This document shows, one piece after another, positions 25,200 through 33,683 of a stretch of DNA of 64,000 nt. Source of the DNA: Marivita sp030148515 (GTDB lineage: Bacteria > Pseudomonadota > Alphaproteobacteria > Rhodobacterales > Rhodobacteraceae); assembly GCF_048006345.1 (NCBI RefSeq), contig NZ_CP180351.1, positions 1,798,001 to 1,862,000 on the forward strand. The letters are read 5' to 3'. The translations under genes were made by a program, and so were the position numbers. The notes beneath the pieces were generated by a model that was not told where the DNA came from, made no database searches, and saw only the letters and a list, made by a program, of their open reading frames with translations. Position 1 is the first letter of the stretch. Every line of letters begins with the position of its first letter.

Positions 25200-26588
25200 T
25201 CAAATGGTGTGCAAATACAGATCGTAATCGACATCCGGGATCGTTCGCGCCACGCGGGCGTATTCGGCGGCTTTTACGGCTGTAAAGGTGCGGTGCATCT
25301 CTTCGCCAAGAGCGTCTTTCAGAAAGACTGATGCCTGCGCGGCACCAATGGCGGCGTTCCAGTCCCGCGGCAGGGCTTCTGCCTTGTCGTCTTCATAGCC
25401 GTTGCCCGTGGTTTCCGGGCCGGGGTCGATGCGTTCTGTGATCCCTTTGCGGACAGCGGCGAGCACCGTTGCCGCCACCAGATGTGGATTGGCATCCACC
25501 CCCGAGAGACGATGTTCAATGCGGCGGGCGGAACGCGGGCCAGCCGGGACACGCACTGCGACAGACCGGTTGTTGACGCCCCATGTCGGCGCCACGGGCG
25601 CATAGCTCTGGTTGGCGAAGCGCCGCCAGCTGTTGGCATGGGGGGCAAAGACCAACATGCTCTCGCCCATGGTGTCGAGCACCCCTCCGATGGCATGTCG
25701 CAACAGGTCGGTCCAACCAGCGCCTTCTTCCTCGGTAAACATGTTGTGGCCGTCTGCATCGCACAGGCTGAGGTGCAAATGCATCCCGGAACCCGCATAG
25801 TCCGGGAGCGGCTTGGCCATGAAACAAGCGACCGCACCGTGACGACGTGCCTGCGCACGGACAATCCGCTTGAGCCGGGCCAGATCGTCGACCGCCTGCA
25901 CGATATCGGTCCGGTGATGCAGCGTGAGTTCGTACTGTCCCGGCGCATATTCCGAAATCAGTGTCTCGAGCGTGATCCCGGCCAAGGCCGCGCCGGCATA
26001 GATGTCGGCGAACAAGGGTTGCATCCCGATCAGGTGATCGACCGAATACACCTCGGTCTTGGCTGACCGGCGACCATCCAGCACGTCCGCCGCAGGGCGG
26101 ATGCGCCCTTCGCTGTCCCGCTCAGGATCGAGCAGGAAGAACTCCAGTTCCAGCGCAGCTGTGGGATAAAGCCCCATTTCGGCAAGTGCGGCGACCTGCC
26201 GGTGCAGGGCGTGGCGCGGGTCCGACAGCATCGGCGTGCCATCGAGATGGTATTGCGACAGCAGCAGTTCGGCACGTGGCGGGGTCGTCCCATGCTGGGC
26301 CACCAGTGACCCGGGCACCGGCCAGGCCCGCAGGTCACCATCGCCCGTGTCCCAGATCAGGCCAGTTTCATGAACATCCTCGCCCACCACATCAAGACCA
26401 AGGATCGAGATCGGCAGATGCCGCCCGTTGCGATAGAGCCCTTCAAGTTCGTGCCGCCGGATGATCTTGCCCCGCCCGATGCCATTGGAATCGAGCAGAA
26501 CGATGTCAATCGCCTCGATCTGCGGATGCGCGGCAAGAAAGTCCGTACACTCTTGCACGGTCGCGCCGGATGGGCAGGTGTCAGACAT
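25200..26588 (-). CDS. Glutamine synthetase-like gamma-glutamyl amide ligase (PuuA type)
   Basis: A 462-residue member of the glutamine synthetase superfamily. The metal-binding Glu motif is ALELEFFLL (about 143-151), the His motif GSGMHLHLSLCDADG, and the Arg-rich ATP/Glu region NNRSVAVRVPAG...RIEHRLSGVDANPHL. No Tyr adenylylation loop typical of GlnA is evident. The family includes PuuA, which couples glutamate to an amine using ATP. It overlaps the aminotransferase stop by 8 bases and is the last gene of the ROK-TRAP-sulfatase-FGE-aminotransferase unit. An amine released by the sulfatase step is a plausible substrate (inference). Confidence 0.87.
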   Translation of the reverse strand: MSDTCPSGATVQECTDFLAAHPQIEAIDIVLLDSNGIGRGKIIRRHELEGLYRNGRHLPISILGLDVVGEDVHETGLIWDTGDGDLRAWPVPGSLVAQHGTTPPRAELLLSQYHLDGTPMLSDPRHALHRQVAALAEMGLYPTAALELEFFLLDPERDSEGRIRPAADVLDGRRSAKTEVYSVDHLIGMQPLFADIYAGAALAGITLETLISEYAPGQYELTLHHRTDIVQAVDDLARLKRIVRAQARRHGAVACFMAKPLPDYAGSGMHLHLSLCDADGHNMFTEEEGAGWTDLLRHAIGGVLDTMGESMLVFAPHANSWRRFANQSYAPVAPTWGVNNRSVAVRVPAGPRSARRIEHRLSGVDANPHLVAATVLAAVRKGITERIDPGPETTGNGYEDDKAEALPRDWNAAIGAAQASVFLKDALGEEMHRTFTAVKAAEYARVARTIPDVDYDLYLHTI

Positions 26589-27981
26589 GGGTGTCTCCTG
26601 TCAATGCAGACAGGACGTCCGCAAATGCTGCAATCAGCCTGTCGATCTGTGCGTCTGCCGTGACCGGGCTGACAAGCATCATGTTATGGAAAGGTGCGAT
26701 CAGGCAGCCCCGGTTCAAGAGCCCCAGATGCAGCGCCCCCTCCAGCGTTGCGTGATGGGCCGCCGCCGCCTCTGTCCCGTTCCGCAAGGGGCCGGGAGCA
26801 CAGATAAATTCCACCCGTGCGCCGACCCGGACCACATGCCACGGCACTCCCACAGCGTCGATTGTCTTGCTGAGACCTGTGGCCAGCCGCTCGGCTCCGG
26901 CGTTCATCTTGGCAAAAGCCTGCGGAGTGGCAACCTCCCGCAAAGTAGCCTCAAGGCAGGCAAACTGCATCGGATTGCCAGCCAACGTCGTGCCCATGCC
27001 GGAATGACCGGCAGGTCGATCGGCGTCATAAGCCGCAAAGCGAGCCGCGACCGGATCGGTCATCCCCCAAAGCGCCATCGGCATACCCCCCGCAACGCAT
27101 TTGCCGATCACGAAGATATCCGGGTGTAACCCGTGCTGGCGGGTATAGCCGCCGTAACCGCTGGATTGGGTGTGTGTCTCGTCAATGATCAAAAGAGCGC
27201 CGTGGGTGTCAGCCAGTTCGCGCAAGCCTTCAAGGAACCCGTCCTGCGGCAGGACCATGCAGGAATTGGTCATCACCGGTTCTGTCAGGATGGCTGCAAC
27301 ATCGCCCGCCTTCAGGGCGGCTGCCACCGCGTCCAGATCGTTGAACTCGACACAGACTGCGCCCGTGGTCAGGTCGAACCCCTGCCCCACCAGCCCCTGC
27401 CGGGCGATCGTCAGGCCAGATCGCAGTTCGACCATCGTGTCCTCGAGCGTGCCGTGATAGCAGCCATTGAAGACCAGAACCTTGCGACGACCCGTCACCG
27501 CGCGGGCGACACGAAGCGCATTGCGGTTTGCATCGGTTGCACTCAATGTGACCTGCCAGCGGAAGGGACCGAACGTGTCCGACATCAGAGCCCCTGCCCG
27601 CAACGCCGCCTCGGAGGGCAGCATATAGGTCAGCCCACGCGCCGCTTGGTCCCGGATCGCCCGGGTCACAGCAGCAGGTGCGTGCCCGAACATGGAGCCA
27701 GTGTCGCCAAGGCAAAAATCATCAAGCCGGTGCCCATCGACATCCACCAGTGTCGCGTCCTGTGCGGCATCCACCACGAGCGGAAAAGGCGATGGCCAGT
27801 CTCGCATCCAGTGCATCGGCACCCGGTTCAGCCAGGCCGCGCTGTCGTTCTCAAAAGCCGCCTGAGCGCGGAGTCGCGCTGCAACAAACCTCGCGTTTTC
27901 TTCTGCGATGAAGGCCTGAAGACGGTTGGTCCGGATACCGGCGACGGCGGCATTGTGAGGGGCGGCAAGGTCTGCGGTCAT
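26581..27981 (-). CDS. Class III aminotransferase (glutamate-1-semialdehyde mutase-like)
   Basis: A 466-residue PLP enzyme of class III. The fold is visible from GDTGSMFGHAPAAVTRAI and FNGCYHGT, the PLP-binding Asp in LLIIDETHTQ, and the Schiff-base Lys in FVIGKCVAGGMPMALWG. It resembles the HemL-like branch but is longer at the N-terminus and not in a haem context, so HemL is unlikely. The ATG at 27981 follows CAGGAG. It probably transaminates the amine or aldehyde handled by the neighbouring ligase; the substrate is unknown. Confidence 0.87.
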   Translation of the reverse strand: MTADLAAPHNAAVAGIRTNRLQAFIAEENARFVAARLRAQAAFENDSAAWLNRVPMHWMRDWPSPFPLVVDAAQDATLVDVDGHRLDDFCLGDTGSMFGHAPAAVTRAIRDQAARGLTYMLPSEAALRAGALMSDTFGPFRWQVTLSATDANRNALRVARAVTGRRKVLVFNGCYHGTLEDTMVELRSGLTIARQGLVGQGFDLTTGAVCVEFNDLDAVAAALKAGDVAAILTEPVMTNSCMVLPQDGFLEGLRELADTHGALLIIDETHTQSSGYGGYTRQHGLHPDIFVIGKCVAGGMPMALWGMTDPVAARFAAYDADRPAGHSGMGTTLAGNPMQFACLEATLREVATPQAFAKMNAGAERLATGLSKTIDAVGVPWHVVRVGARVEFICAPGPLRNGTEAAAAHHATLEGALHLGLLNRGCLIAPFHNMMLVSPVTADAQIDRLIAAFADVLSALTGDTHV

Positions 27982-28087
27982 GCTGGCTCCTGGGCTGGAC
28001 CGGCGGCGTCGGGTCTCGGTTATCCCGGCTTTGCCAGAACTTGCAATGGGACGCCAAGACATTCTTTGATCTGTCAGTTTCGGTAGC

Positions 28088-28124
28088 GTGACCCACATTG
28101 ACCCAGACCGATACCGTGACCCAG
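28088..28124. repeat. Three K-TGACCCA repeats upstream of the aminotransferase
   Basis: GTGACCCA (28088-28095), TTGACCCAG (28098-28106) and GTGACCCAG (28116-28124) lie in the gap between the sulfatase-activator and aminotransferase genes. They could be a regulator site for an internal promoter; no more can be said. Confidence 0.3.
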
Positions 28125-28139
28125 TGACGGCGTCAGGCG

Positions 28140-29069
28140 TCACTTGAAATCTAATGCAACGCGAAAGCCGATATGTGAGGTTGAGGACGTAGCGGAGGAA
28201 CTGTTGCGCGCAGCGATCCTGTACCTGTAGCAATAACTCCTGTGGCACAGAAAAGAGCCACCTTTGCAAAGCTTGAAATCGCTTTTGCCGGCATGGGCTG
28301 CCTTGCTGCCTTTCTTGAGTGAACGGACCCGAAAAGTTTCGGATGTCCATTCCCAGACATTGCCGATCATGTTGTACAGACCATAGGCGTTCGGCTCATA
28401 CGATTGTGCAGGAGCGGTTCCGCAATACCCGTCAAGCCCCCGGTCCTTTTGAGGAAAAGGGCCCTGCCAGATATTGCAGGGATAGAAATCCGTATCGTTG
28501 GGTTCCTGATCCCCCCAAGGGAAGCGAACATCGCCAGCACCCCCACGCGCCGCGTGTTCCCATTCGGCCTCGGAGGGCAGCCTGCCGCCTGCCCAGAAGG
28601 CAAAGGCCTTGGCATCGTTCCATGAGACGTGAACGACCGGATGATCCGGCAGGGCGTCTGCGCCGCCCGGTCCGGCGGGCCGACGCCAGGTCGCACCGGG
28701 CACCAGGCGCCACCAGGGCGCGACTGCCACGGCTTGTGTCGGGGGCGTACCGCTTGGCAAGAGGCCCTGAAACACCAGGGAATCGCCGAGGCGTTCGGCA
28801 TCCGTAACGTAGCCGGTCGCCTGCACAAAGCTCTCGAACTCTGCCGTCGTCACCGTGGTCGCGCCAAGGCGGAACCGCGCCAGTTTCTTGCGTCTGATCG
28901 GACCTTCTCCATCAGCAGGCAAAACGGGCTTTGCTGTGCCGATCAATGCCACTCCGCCGGGGATGTCTACGCCCTTGATGGGGGAGACTGCATGCCCATT
29001 GCATGTTGCAACCTCGCGCGTCTCCGGCGCGTCGGCTTTTTGCGGGCGTGGAGGCGGGCAACATGACAT
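28140..29069 (-). CDS. Formylglycine-generating enzyme (aerobic sulfatase activator)
   Basis: A 309-residue FGE/SUMF1-type oxidase that converts the sulfatase active-site Cys to formylglycine using O2 and Cu+. The C-terminus carries the family hallmark CHRSYCYRYRIAAR with both catalytic Cys (275 and 280), then HIGFRVALD; GRLPSEAEWEHAARGG and NMIGNVWEWT are also canonical. The start MSCCPPP fits the usual bacterial N-terminus; longer frames run into the sulfatase gene. It lies 76 nt after the sulfatase, its likely client. True FGEs are distinguished from other SUMF1-fold proteins by this Cys pair, so confidence is high. Confidence 0.93.
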   Translation of the reverse strand: MSCCPPPRPQKADAPETREVATCNGHAVSPIKGVDIPGGVALIGTAKPVLPADGEGPIRRKKLARFRLGATTVTTAEFESFVQATGYVTDAERLGDSLVFQGLLPSGTPPTQAVAVAPWWRLVPGATWRRPAGPGGADALPDHPVVHVSWNDAKAFAFWAGGRLPSEAEWEHAARGGAGDVRFPWGDQEPNDTDFYPCNIWQGPFPQKDRGLDGYCGTAPAQSYEPNAYGLYNMIGNVWEWTSETFRVRSLKKGSKAAHAGKSDFKLCKGGSFLCHRSYCYRYRIAARNSSSATSSTSHIGFRVALDFK

Positions 29070-29145
29070 CAGGTGGTTTCCGGACCCAACCAATTCGGGG
29101 CAAGTGTCCTCCGAAACGACACTGCATTCCAGCGAGACCGTATCG

Positions 29146-30708
29146 TCATGTGCCCTTTGCGCGCGGATGTTGGGGCGGTGTGACCGGGACATAGGGGAAC
29201 CGTCCGCGCTGTTTGGTTGCAGTCGTACTCGGGTCCGTTCCGCCGCGCACATAGACCTTGGCTGGATCATAGGGTGGCCCATAATCCCAATACGGAAAGC
29301 GCCCGTGCTTCATCGCCGACTGCACAAAGAGGCGTTTCTTCTGTGAGGCCCGGATACGGCGGTCCAGATCGTCCTCGTCCCAACGGGCCTGCATTTCCGC
29401 CACCATATCTTCAAGAAGCGCCGCATGCGCCGGATCGTTGGCAAGGTTGTTCAGTTCGAGCGGGTCCTCATACAGATCGAACAGCATCTTCGGATCGGTG
29501 CGACTGTGGACCAGTTTGTAGCGGCCTTTGATCATGATCAGCGCTGGAGCATAGAGCCCCTCGCCGTTGAACTCTATGAAGATCCTGTCATCCGGGCTTT
29601 CACGCTCGGGCAGGTTCAAAAGGCTTCGCCCGTCAATTGGTGCCGCGTAGCCGTCGAAACTGCCGCCACTGGCAATTTCGGTAAACGTTGGCAGCAGATC
29701 GACAAGCGAGGCAAGTGCCGTTTCGCGGTGACCTGCTGCAACGCCCGGCCCCTGCATGATGAGCGGTACGCGGACAGACGCCTCATAGGGGTTGAACTTG
29801 TACCACATACCGCGCTCGCCCAGCATCTCTCCATGGTCCGAAGTGATGATGACGTAGGTGTTGTCGAGCTGGCCGATGCTTTCCAGAGTTTCGATCAAGC
29901 CACCGATCAGGTCGTCGACATGGGTGACCATCGCCATGTACCCGCGCCGCGCATTGGCAAGTTGTTCGGGCGTGATGTCGAATTCGTCCTGGCGGATCGT
30001 CAGATAATACCGCTGCGACCAGGGGTCTCGCTCTGCATAGGGAATGTGGGGAACTTCGGGGCCGGGAATGTCGACGTCTTCGTACATGTCCCAATACTTT
30101 CGGCTCGCCACGAATGGGTTGTGCGGCTGCGTGAACGAGACATGCAGCATGAAGGGACGATCATCGGTCGAGCGGGCGTGATTGTAGAGTTCCTGCTTCG
30201 CGGCGTGGAACACCTCCTCGTCATAGTCGATCTGGAGGTTGCGCTCACAGGGACCAGCCTCAACCACGCTGAGAAGGCTCATGACAGACGGCGCGTACGG
30301 CTCGTCCGTTTGTTCCCAGTCGGCGGTCCAAGCGAAATCCGACGGGTAGATGTCGGTTGTCACACGCTCTTCGAAGCCATGAAGCTGATCGGGGCCGACA
30401 AAGTGCATCTTGCCTGACAGCGTCGTCTTGTAGCCGAGACTGCGCAGATAGTGGGCGAATGTCGGCTCGGAGGCGAGAAATTCGGCGCCATTGTCAAACA
30501 CCCCGACATCCGACGGAAGACGGCCCGTCATCATCGACGCGCGCGATGGACCACAGACCGGGTTGTTGCAATAGCTGTTGGTGAATGTCGTGCCGCGCTC
30601 GGCGATCCGGTCGATATTTGGAGTGATCGCATAGGGCTTGCCATAGGCCGAGAGGCAAAGCGCTGTCAGCTGGTCGGCCTGAATAACGAGGATGTTCGGG
30701 CGCGTCAT
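29146..30708 (-). CDS. Type I sulfatase, choline-sulfatase-like
   Basis: A 520-residue arylsulfatase-superfamily enzyme. The formylglycine motif is CGPSRASMMTGR with Cys52 as the modified residue; QADQ near residue 10 and SDHGEMLGERG supply metal ligands; LSGKMHFVGPDQLHGFEERV closely matches choline-sulfatases, as does the C-terminal WDYGPPYDP region. No signal peptide is visible, so it should act in the cytoplasm on an imported sulfate ester. It lies after a TAXI-TRAP importer and before its FGE activator. Choline-O-sulfate is the first guess, but no choline-oxidising genes are present, and the aminotransferase and gamma-glutamyl ligase suggest another sulfated amine. Confidence 0.88.
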   Translation of the reverse strand: MTRPNILVIQADQLTALCLSAYGKPYAITPNIDRIAERGTTFTNSYCNNPVCGPSRASMMTGRLPSDVGVFDNGAEFLASEPTFAHYLRSLGYKTTLSGKMHFVGPDQLHGFEERVTTDIYPSDFAWTADWEQTDEPYAPSVMSLLSVVEAGPCERNLQIDYDEEVFHAAKQELYNHARSTDDRPFMLHVSFTQPHNPFVASRKYWDMYEDVDIPGPEVPHIPYAERDPWSQRYYLTIRQDEFDITPEQLANARRGYMAMVTHVDDLIGGLIETLESIGQLDNTYVIITSDHGEMLGERGMWYKFNPYEASVRVPLIMQGPGVAAGHRETALASLVDLLPTFTEIASGGSFDGYAAPIDGRSLLNLPERESPDDRIFIEFNGEGLYAPALIMIKGRYKLVHSRTDPKMLFDLYEDPLELNNLANDPAHAALLEDMVAEMQARWDEDDLDRRIRASQKKRLFVQSAMKHGRFPYWDYGPPYDPAKVYVRGGTDPSTTATKQRGRFPYVPVTPPQHPRAKGT

Positions 30709-30735
30709 AGGGCTTCCTTGGGTAAACGTGATGGC

Positions 30736-30761
30736 CCCGGACCGGCACAGACCGGTCCGGG
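30736..30761 (-). other. GC-rich intercistronic hairpin after the TAXI gene
   Basis: Perfect 10-bp arms CCCGGACCGG and CCGGTCCGGG with a 6-nt loop, 19 nt after the TAXI stop and before the sulfatase start. No U-tract follows, so attenuation or 3'-end protection is likelier than strict termination. Confidence 0.6.
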
Positions 30762-30780
30762 CAGCGGTCAAAGGAGGCGT

Positions 30781-31752
30781 TCAGCCACCGGTTCGGGTAA
30801 CGAATTCTTCGATGCCAGGGACACCTATTTCCCGGTAGTAGCGCAGCGCACCCGGATGCAGAGGTGAACCGAAACCGTCGAGCACGGTTTCCTTGGACAT
30901 CTTTCCAAATGCCGGGTGAACGCCCGCAAGCGCGTCGAGGTTCTCAAAAACGGCCTTCGTCATAGCATAGACCCGCTCTTCGGGGACATCAGCCGAAATC
31001 ACCAGACCGTTGGCCAGACCGTAGGTCGGCACATCGCCCGCGACGCCTTCATATGTGTTGCCGGGGATCGAAAGGCGGAAATAGGGCGGATAGGCAGCCT
31101 GCAAGTCTGCGAAGAAGGCGTCATCAACCGGAATGAGTTTGAGATCGCGAGTTGCCGCGAGTTTGATGACTGGTGCCAGTGGAAACGATCCGTTCCAAAG
31201 CGCCGCATCAATATTGCCGTCGCTCAGCATGTCCACCATATCGCCGAGGCGGACACGGAACGGTTCAAAGTCCTCCCCCGCGACCTTGGCCATCAACACG
31301 TCGGCGTCGAGCATCGACACGCCACCCGGCTGTCCCATGCCGATGCGTTTGCCTTTGAGATCTGCGACCGAGGACACTCCGCTCCCCTCCACCGTGATGA
31401 TGTGCATTGCGACCGGAGCGATTGACATCCATGACAGGATCTTGCCTGGCTCGGTTCCGGCATAGTTTCCTGTCCCTGCCCAGGCTTCGTAGGCGGATAG
31501 TGAGGTCGCCATGGAGGCCTCAAGCTCTCCATTTTGCATCAGCGCGATGTTCGCGACATAGCCCTTGGTTTCTTCGGCCGTCGCCTCGACACCTTCCACA
31601 TTCCTGTTGATGACATCCGCGATGCCCGCCGACCACGTGTAAGCGGTACAGGTGACCGGGCAGGACCCGATCGACAAGTAATCATTCGCATGGACTGCGG
31701 ACGAACACGACAGTGCTGCCGCGAAAACCGCGACTCTCAGGCCAAGTTTCAT
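30781..31752 (-). CDS. TRAP transporter TAXI-family solute-binding protein
   Basis: A 323-residue periplasmic binding protein of the TAXI type. The signal peptide MKLGLRVAVFAAALSCSSAVHA is followed by NDYLSIG. Family features are IADVINRNVEGVEATAEETKG, GKRIGMGQPGGVSMLDADVL and the C-terminal HPGALRYYREIG. Its start overlaps the fused permease stop by four bases. It should deliver the ligand to that permease; the adjacent sulfatase suggests a sulfate ester. The same frame runs open far upstream inside the permease gene, but only the portion from this Met resembles TAXI. Confidence 0.92.
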   Translation of the reverse strand: MKLGLRVAVFAAALSCSSAVHANDYLSIGSCPVTCTAYTWSAGIADVINRNVEGVEATAEETKGYVANIALMQNGELEASMATSLSAYEAWAGTGNYAGTEPGKILSWMSIAPVAMHIITVEGSGVSSVADLKGKRIGMGQPGGVSMLDADVLMAKVAGEDFEPFRVRLGDMVDMLSDGNIDAALWNGSFPLAPVIKLAATRDLKLIPVDDAFFADLQAAYPPYFRLSIPGNTYEGVAGDVPTYGLANGLVISADVPEERVYAMTKAVFENLDALAGVHPAFGKMSKETVLDGFGSPLHPGALRYYREIGVPGIEEFVTRTGG

Positions 31753-33683
31753 TTCAGATCTCCCTTTGATTTGATGGATGCCGGTTGTGCTCCGGCTTGT
31801 TGGTCTTGTGGAAAAGTCGCTCGGGTCACGACGTAGATCAGGGCGGCCAGAGCCAAACCGGCCGCAAGATCGAGCCGCCAGTCCGACGTCAAGAAGCAGA
31901 TGGCGAGAACAGCAAAGCCTAGGCGTGTCACCAATGTCAGCCGCCCTTTGAAAAAGCCGATTATCGCCGCGCTCGCACAAACCCCGCCCAAGATTGCCGT
32001 GACGAAGGAGACACCGATCTGGGTCACCGTCACGTCGATGCCGAGGATCGACGGGTCGTAGACAAAGAAATATGGAACGGCAAAGGCGGCCATTCCGAAC
32101 TTGCAGGCAAGCAACGCGATCTTGAGCGGGTTGCCGTCGGCAATCGACGCCGCGGCGTAGGCGGCCAAAGCCACCGGCGGTGTAATTGAAGAGAGCATCG
32201 CCGAGTAGAGAACAAAGAGATGCGCCGCCAGCAGCCCAACGCCAAGATCGACAAGAGCCGGCGCCACCAGCGTGGCGACCAAAATATAGGCCGCCGCCGT
32301 CGGCAAGCCCATGCCCAGGACAAGACATGTCAGCATGGTCAGCACGAGGGCGACCGGGAGAGAGCCACCTGAAAGTAGGACGACAAGCGTCGAGAATTTC
32401 AGGCCGATCCCGGTCAGAGTGATGATGCCGATGATCACACCTGCCGCCGCACAGGCCAGCGCAACCGGGATCACCGCGCGTGCTGCAGCTTGTGCTGTCT
32501 CGATGAGACGTGTCGGGGTCAAGGCACTCTCACGGCTGAGAAAGCTGACCAGCGAGGCGGCGACGATTGCCCAGAATGACGACAGCATGATCGAATAGCC
32601 GTTCAGCAACATGCTGATGAAGATCGGCAGGGGTGCGAGCAAATAGGCGCGCCGCAAGATCGACGCCCAGTCGATCGTCGAACCGGCATCGCGCAGAACA
32701 GGAATGTTCCGCCGCACGGCTTCGAAATGCACCATCGCGAGCAGCACAGCATAGTAGATCACGGCGGGCAGAAACGCGGCCTTGGCGATGGTCAGATACG
32801 AGGTCTCGGTGAACTCTGCCATGATGAAGGCCGCGGCCCCCATGACGGGCGGCATCAACTGGCCACCGGTCGACGCGACGGCCTCAATCGCGCCAGCGGC
32901 CTCTTTGTTGTAGCCGCTCTTTCGCATCAGCGGGATCGATATTGGGCCGGTTGTCAGCACGTTGGCGACCGCCGTTCCAGAGATCATGCCCATGAGGCTC
33001 GACCCCACAACCGCTGCCTTTGCCGGGCCGCCGCGCAACCTGCCGGTCAGCGCGGTGGCGATGTCCATCAAAACCTGGCCTGCGCCGGTTTTTTCCAGCA
33101 GCGCCCCAAGAACCACCACGCCAGTCACAAAGGTCGCGCTGACGCCGAGAGGTGTGCCGAAAATGCCCCCACCGCCGAGATAGACCTGGGACATGACACG
33201 CTGGACTGAATACCCGCGGTGACCGAAGGGTGACGGCAAATAGTTACCGAAGAGCCCGTATAGGATAAAGGCGCTGGCAAGCAGCACGATCGGCCACCCG
33301 ATGGTTCTGCGACATGCATCGAACAGGGCAATGATCAGCAGAACGCCGAGGTAGACCTCGAATTGCGTGATCGCGCCGTAGCGATTGTTGATCGCCTCGA
33401 AATTGACCAGCTGATGTCCGACCGCGACAAGCCCGCCGGTCATCATGAGAACTGCGAAAAACCGCTTTAAACCGGGGTAACTGCTTTGTGGCCTGTCGGC
33501 GTCGAACGTGTCGCGCAGGGCATAGGCGGTGACCAGAACAAAGATCATCAGCAAATGCGCACTGCGCTGAATGCCATCAGGGAAAACACCGAAATAGGCG
33601 CTGTAAAGTGTAAGTCCGATCAGAGCCAGAGCCGTTAGGGCGAGAATGAAATTCAACGCCGAAACGATCCGGGGCCTATCCAT
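31749..33683 (-). CDS. TRAP transporter fused permease (DctQM, 4TM/12TM)
   Basis: A 644-residue inner-membrane protein in which the small and large TRAP permeases are fused, the usual partner of TAXI binding proteins. Hydrophobic segments run throughout, with DctM-type motifs GSSLMGMISGTAVANVLTTG, AIEAVASTGGQLMPPVMGA and LGMGLPTAAAYILVATLVAP. The start MDRPRIVS lies 8 bases inside the end of the ROK gene, so translation is probably coupled to the regulator. Confidence 0.93.
   Translation of the reverse strand: MDRPRIVSALNFILALTALALIGLTLYSAYFGVFPDGIQRSAHLLMIFVLVTAYALRDTFDADRPQSSYPGLKRFFAVLMMTGGLVAVGHQLVNFEAINNRYGAITQFEVYLGVLLIIALFDACRRTIGWPIVLLASAFILYGLFGNYLPSPFGHRGYSVQRVMSQVYLGGGGIFGTPLGVSATFVTGVVVLGALLEKTGAGQVLMDIATALTGRLRGGPAKAAVVGSSLMGMISGTAVANVLTTGPISIPLMRKSGYNKEAAGAIEAVASTGGQLMPPVMGAAAFIMAEFTETSYLTIAKAAFLPAVIYYAVLLAMVHFEAVRRNIPVLRDAGSTIDWASILRRAYLLAPLPIFISMLLNGYSIMLSSFWAIVAASLVSFLSRESALTPTRLIETAQAAARAVIPVALACAAAGVIIGIITLTGIGLKFSTLVVLLSGGSLPVALVLTMLTCLVLGMGLPTAAAYILVATLVAPALVDLGVGLLAAHLFVLYSAMLSSITPPVALAAYAAASIADGNPLKIALLACKFGMAAFAVPYFFVYDPSILGIDVTVTQIGVSFVTAILGGVCASAAIIGFFKGRLTLVTRLGFAVLAICFLTSDWRLDLAAGLALAALIYVVTRATFPQDQQAGAQPASIKSKGDLK

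Noticed and set aside
26581..27981. Aminotransferase as HemL (glutamate-1-semialdehyde mutase)
   Set aside because: The fold is related, but the protein is longer and lies between a sulfatase activator and a gamma-glutamyl ligase, with no tetrapyrrole gene nearby.
30781..32328. Extension of the TAXI protein to 515 residues
   Set aside because: The upstream part reads through the fused permease in another frame, while the Met at 31752 starts a proper signal peptide.
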